DNA of 28,505 nucleotides from Gnetum montanum. Its lineage: Eukaryota > Streptophyta > Gnetopsida > Gnetales > Gnetaceae. This document shows, one piece after another, positions 28,441-28,505 of the stretch (the stretch's first letter is position 1; every line of letters starts with the position of its first letter). Made by a program: the position numbers and the translations under genes. Under the pieces are notes generated by a model, which saw nothing but the letters and a program-made list of their open reading frames with translations, did not search any database and was not told where the DNA came from. The DNA lies in assembly GCA_015680685.1 (NCBI GenBank), contig MNCI01010394.1, positions 197,005 through 225,509 of the forward strand, written 5' to 3'.

Positions 28441-28505
28441 TGATGAGTGGCGAGGTACCCCTACACTCAACCATACGAATACGAGCGTGCACGCGCGATC
28501 CGGTC
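28441..28505 (-). repeat. End of a third LTR of the first family, inverted, cut by window edge
   Basis: TGATGAGTGGCGAGGTACCC is the reverse complement of the LTR end at 522-541, and the match continues through CTACACTCAACCATACGAAT to the window edge. The next bases (ACGAGCGTGCACGCGCGATC) keep CpGs that the copies at 470-541 and 4500-4573 have partly lost. The element extends beyond the window on the minus strand. The five bases before it are ACAAT. Confidence 0.85.

Noticed and set aside
1-28505. tRNA or rRNA genes, or host protein-coding genes
   Set aside because: No cloverleaf-like A and B boxes, no rRNA-like segments and no exon-like conserved protein were seen; a systematic search was not possible.

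Overview
No host gene is visible in this window. It looks like intergenic DNA from a large seed-plant genome. It is AT-rich, has no long intact reading frame, and consists of old, partly nested LTR retrotransposons, a LINE tail, minisatellites and large direct and inverted repeats. Gag, protease and LINE reverse-transcriptase remnants of plant type support a plant. The density of decayed LTR elements would suit a gymnosperm or another very large genome, but that is inference.

Layout. 1-4573: a plus-strand LTR retrotransposon (5' LTR cut by the window edge, 3' LTR 3761-4573, termini TGATGAGT...ACTCATCA) carrying a broken gag-like, coiled-coil reading frame and no pol. 4574-5964: degraded DNA ending in a minus-strand primer-binding site against an LTR end at 5965. 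6400-8177 and about 15890-16350: the same family of short degenerate repeats in the same orientation, apparently split by a 7.7-kb complex. That complex (about 8178-15890) holds a 0.95-kb block A (8178-9128), then a large imperfect palindrome (about 9130-14446) centred on a GC-rich hairpin at 10921-10967. The right arm of the palindrome is interrupted by a 1.1-kb LTR-like insertion. The complex ends with a minus-strand LINE tail (14829-15155) flanked by direct repeats.

16892-27458: a complete minus-strand Ty3/gypsy-type element of 10.6 kb. It has 2.0-2.2-kb LTRs, a near-perfect 5-bp target duplication, a polypurine tract, a degraded gag and a retropepsin. No reverse transcriptase, RNase H or integrase is recognisable. 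Where pol should be there are 28-bp and about 35-bp minisatellites. The U3 parts of its LTRs are packed with copies of a 22-bp palindrome and with block duplications that differ between the two LTRs. 27459-28440 is AT-rich with two tandem duplications. 28441-28505 is the end of another LTR of the first family, in inverse orientation.

Recurring theme: decay by C-to-T change at methylation contexts. Most premature stops in both retroelements are TAG (explained by CAG) or TGA (explained by CGA), and palindromic repeats vary mainly at their CpGs. Neither element could move on its own, because no pol is seen; both would have depended on partners. All calls come from reading the sequence; no search or alignment program was run.
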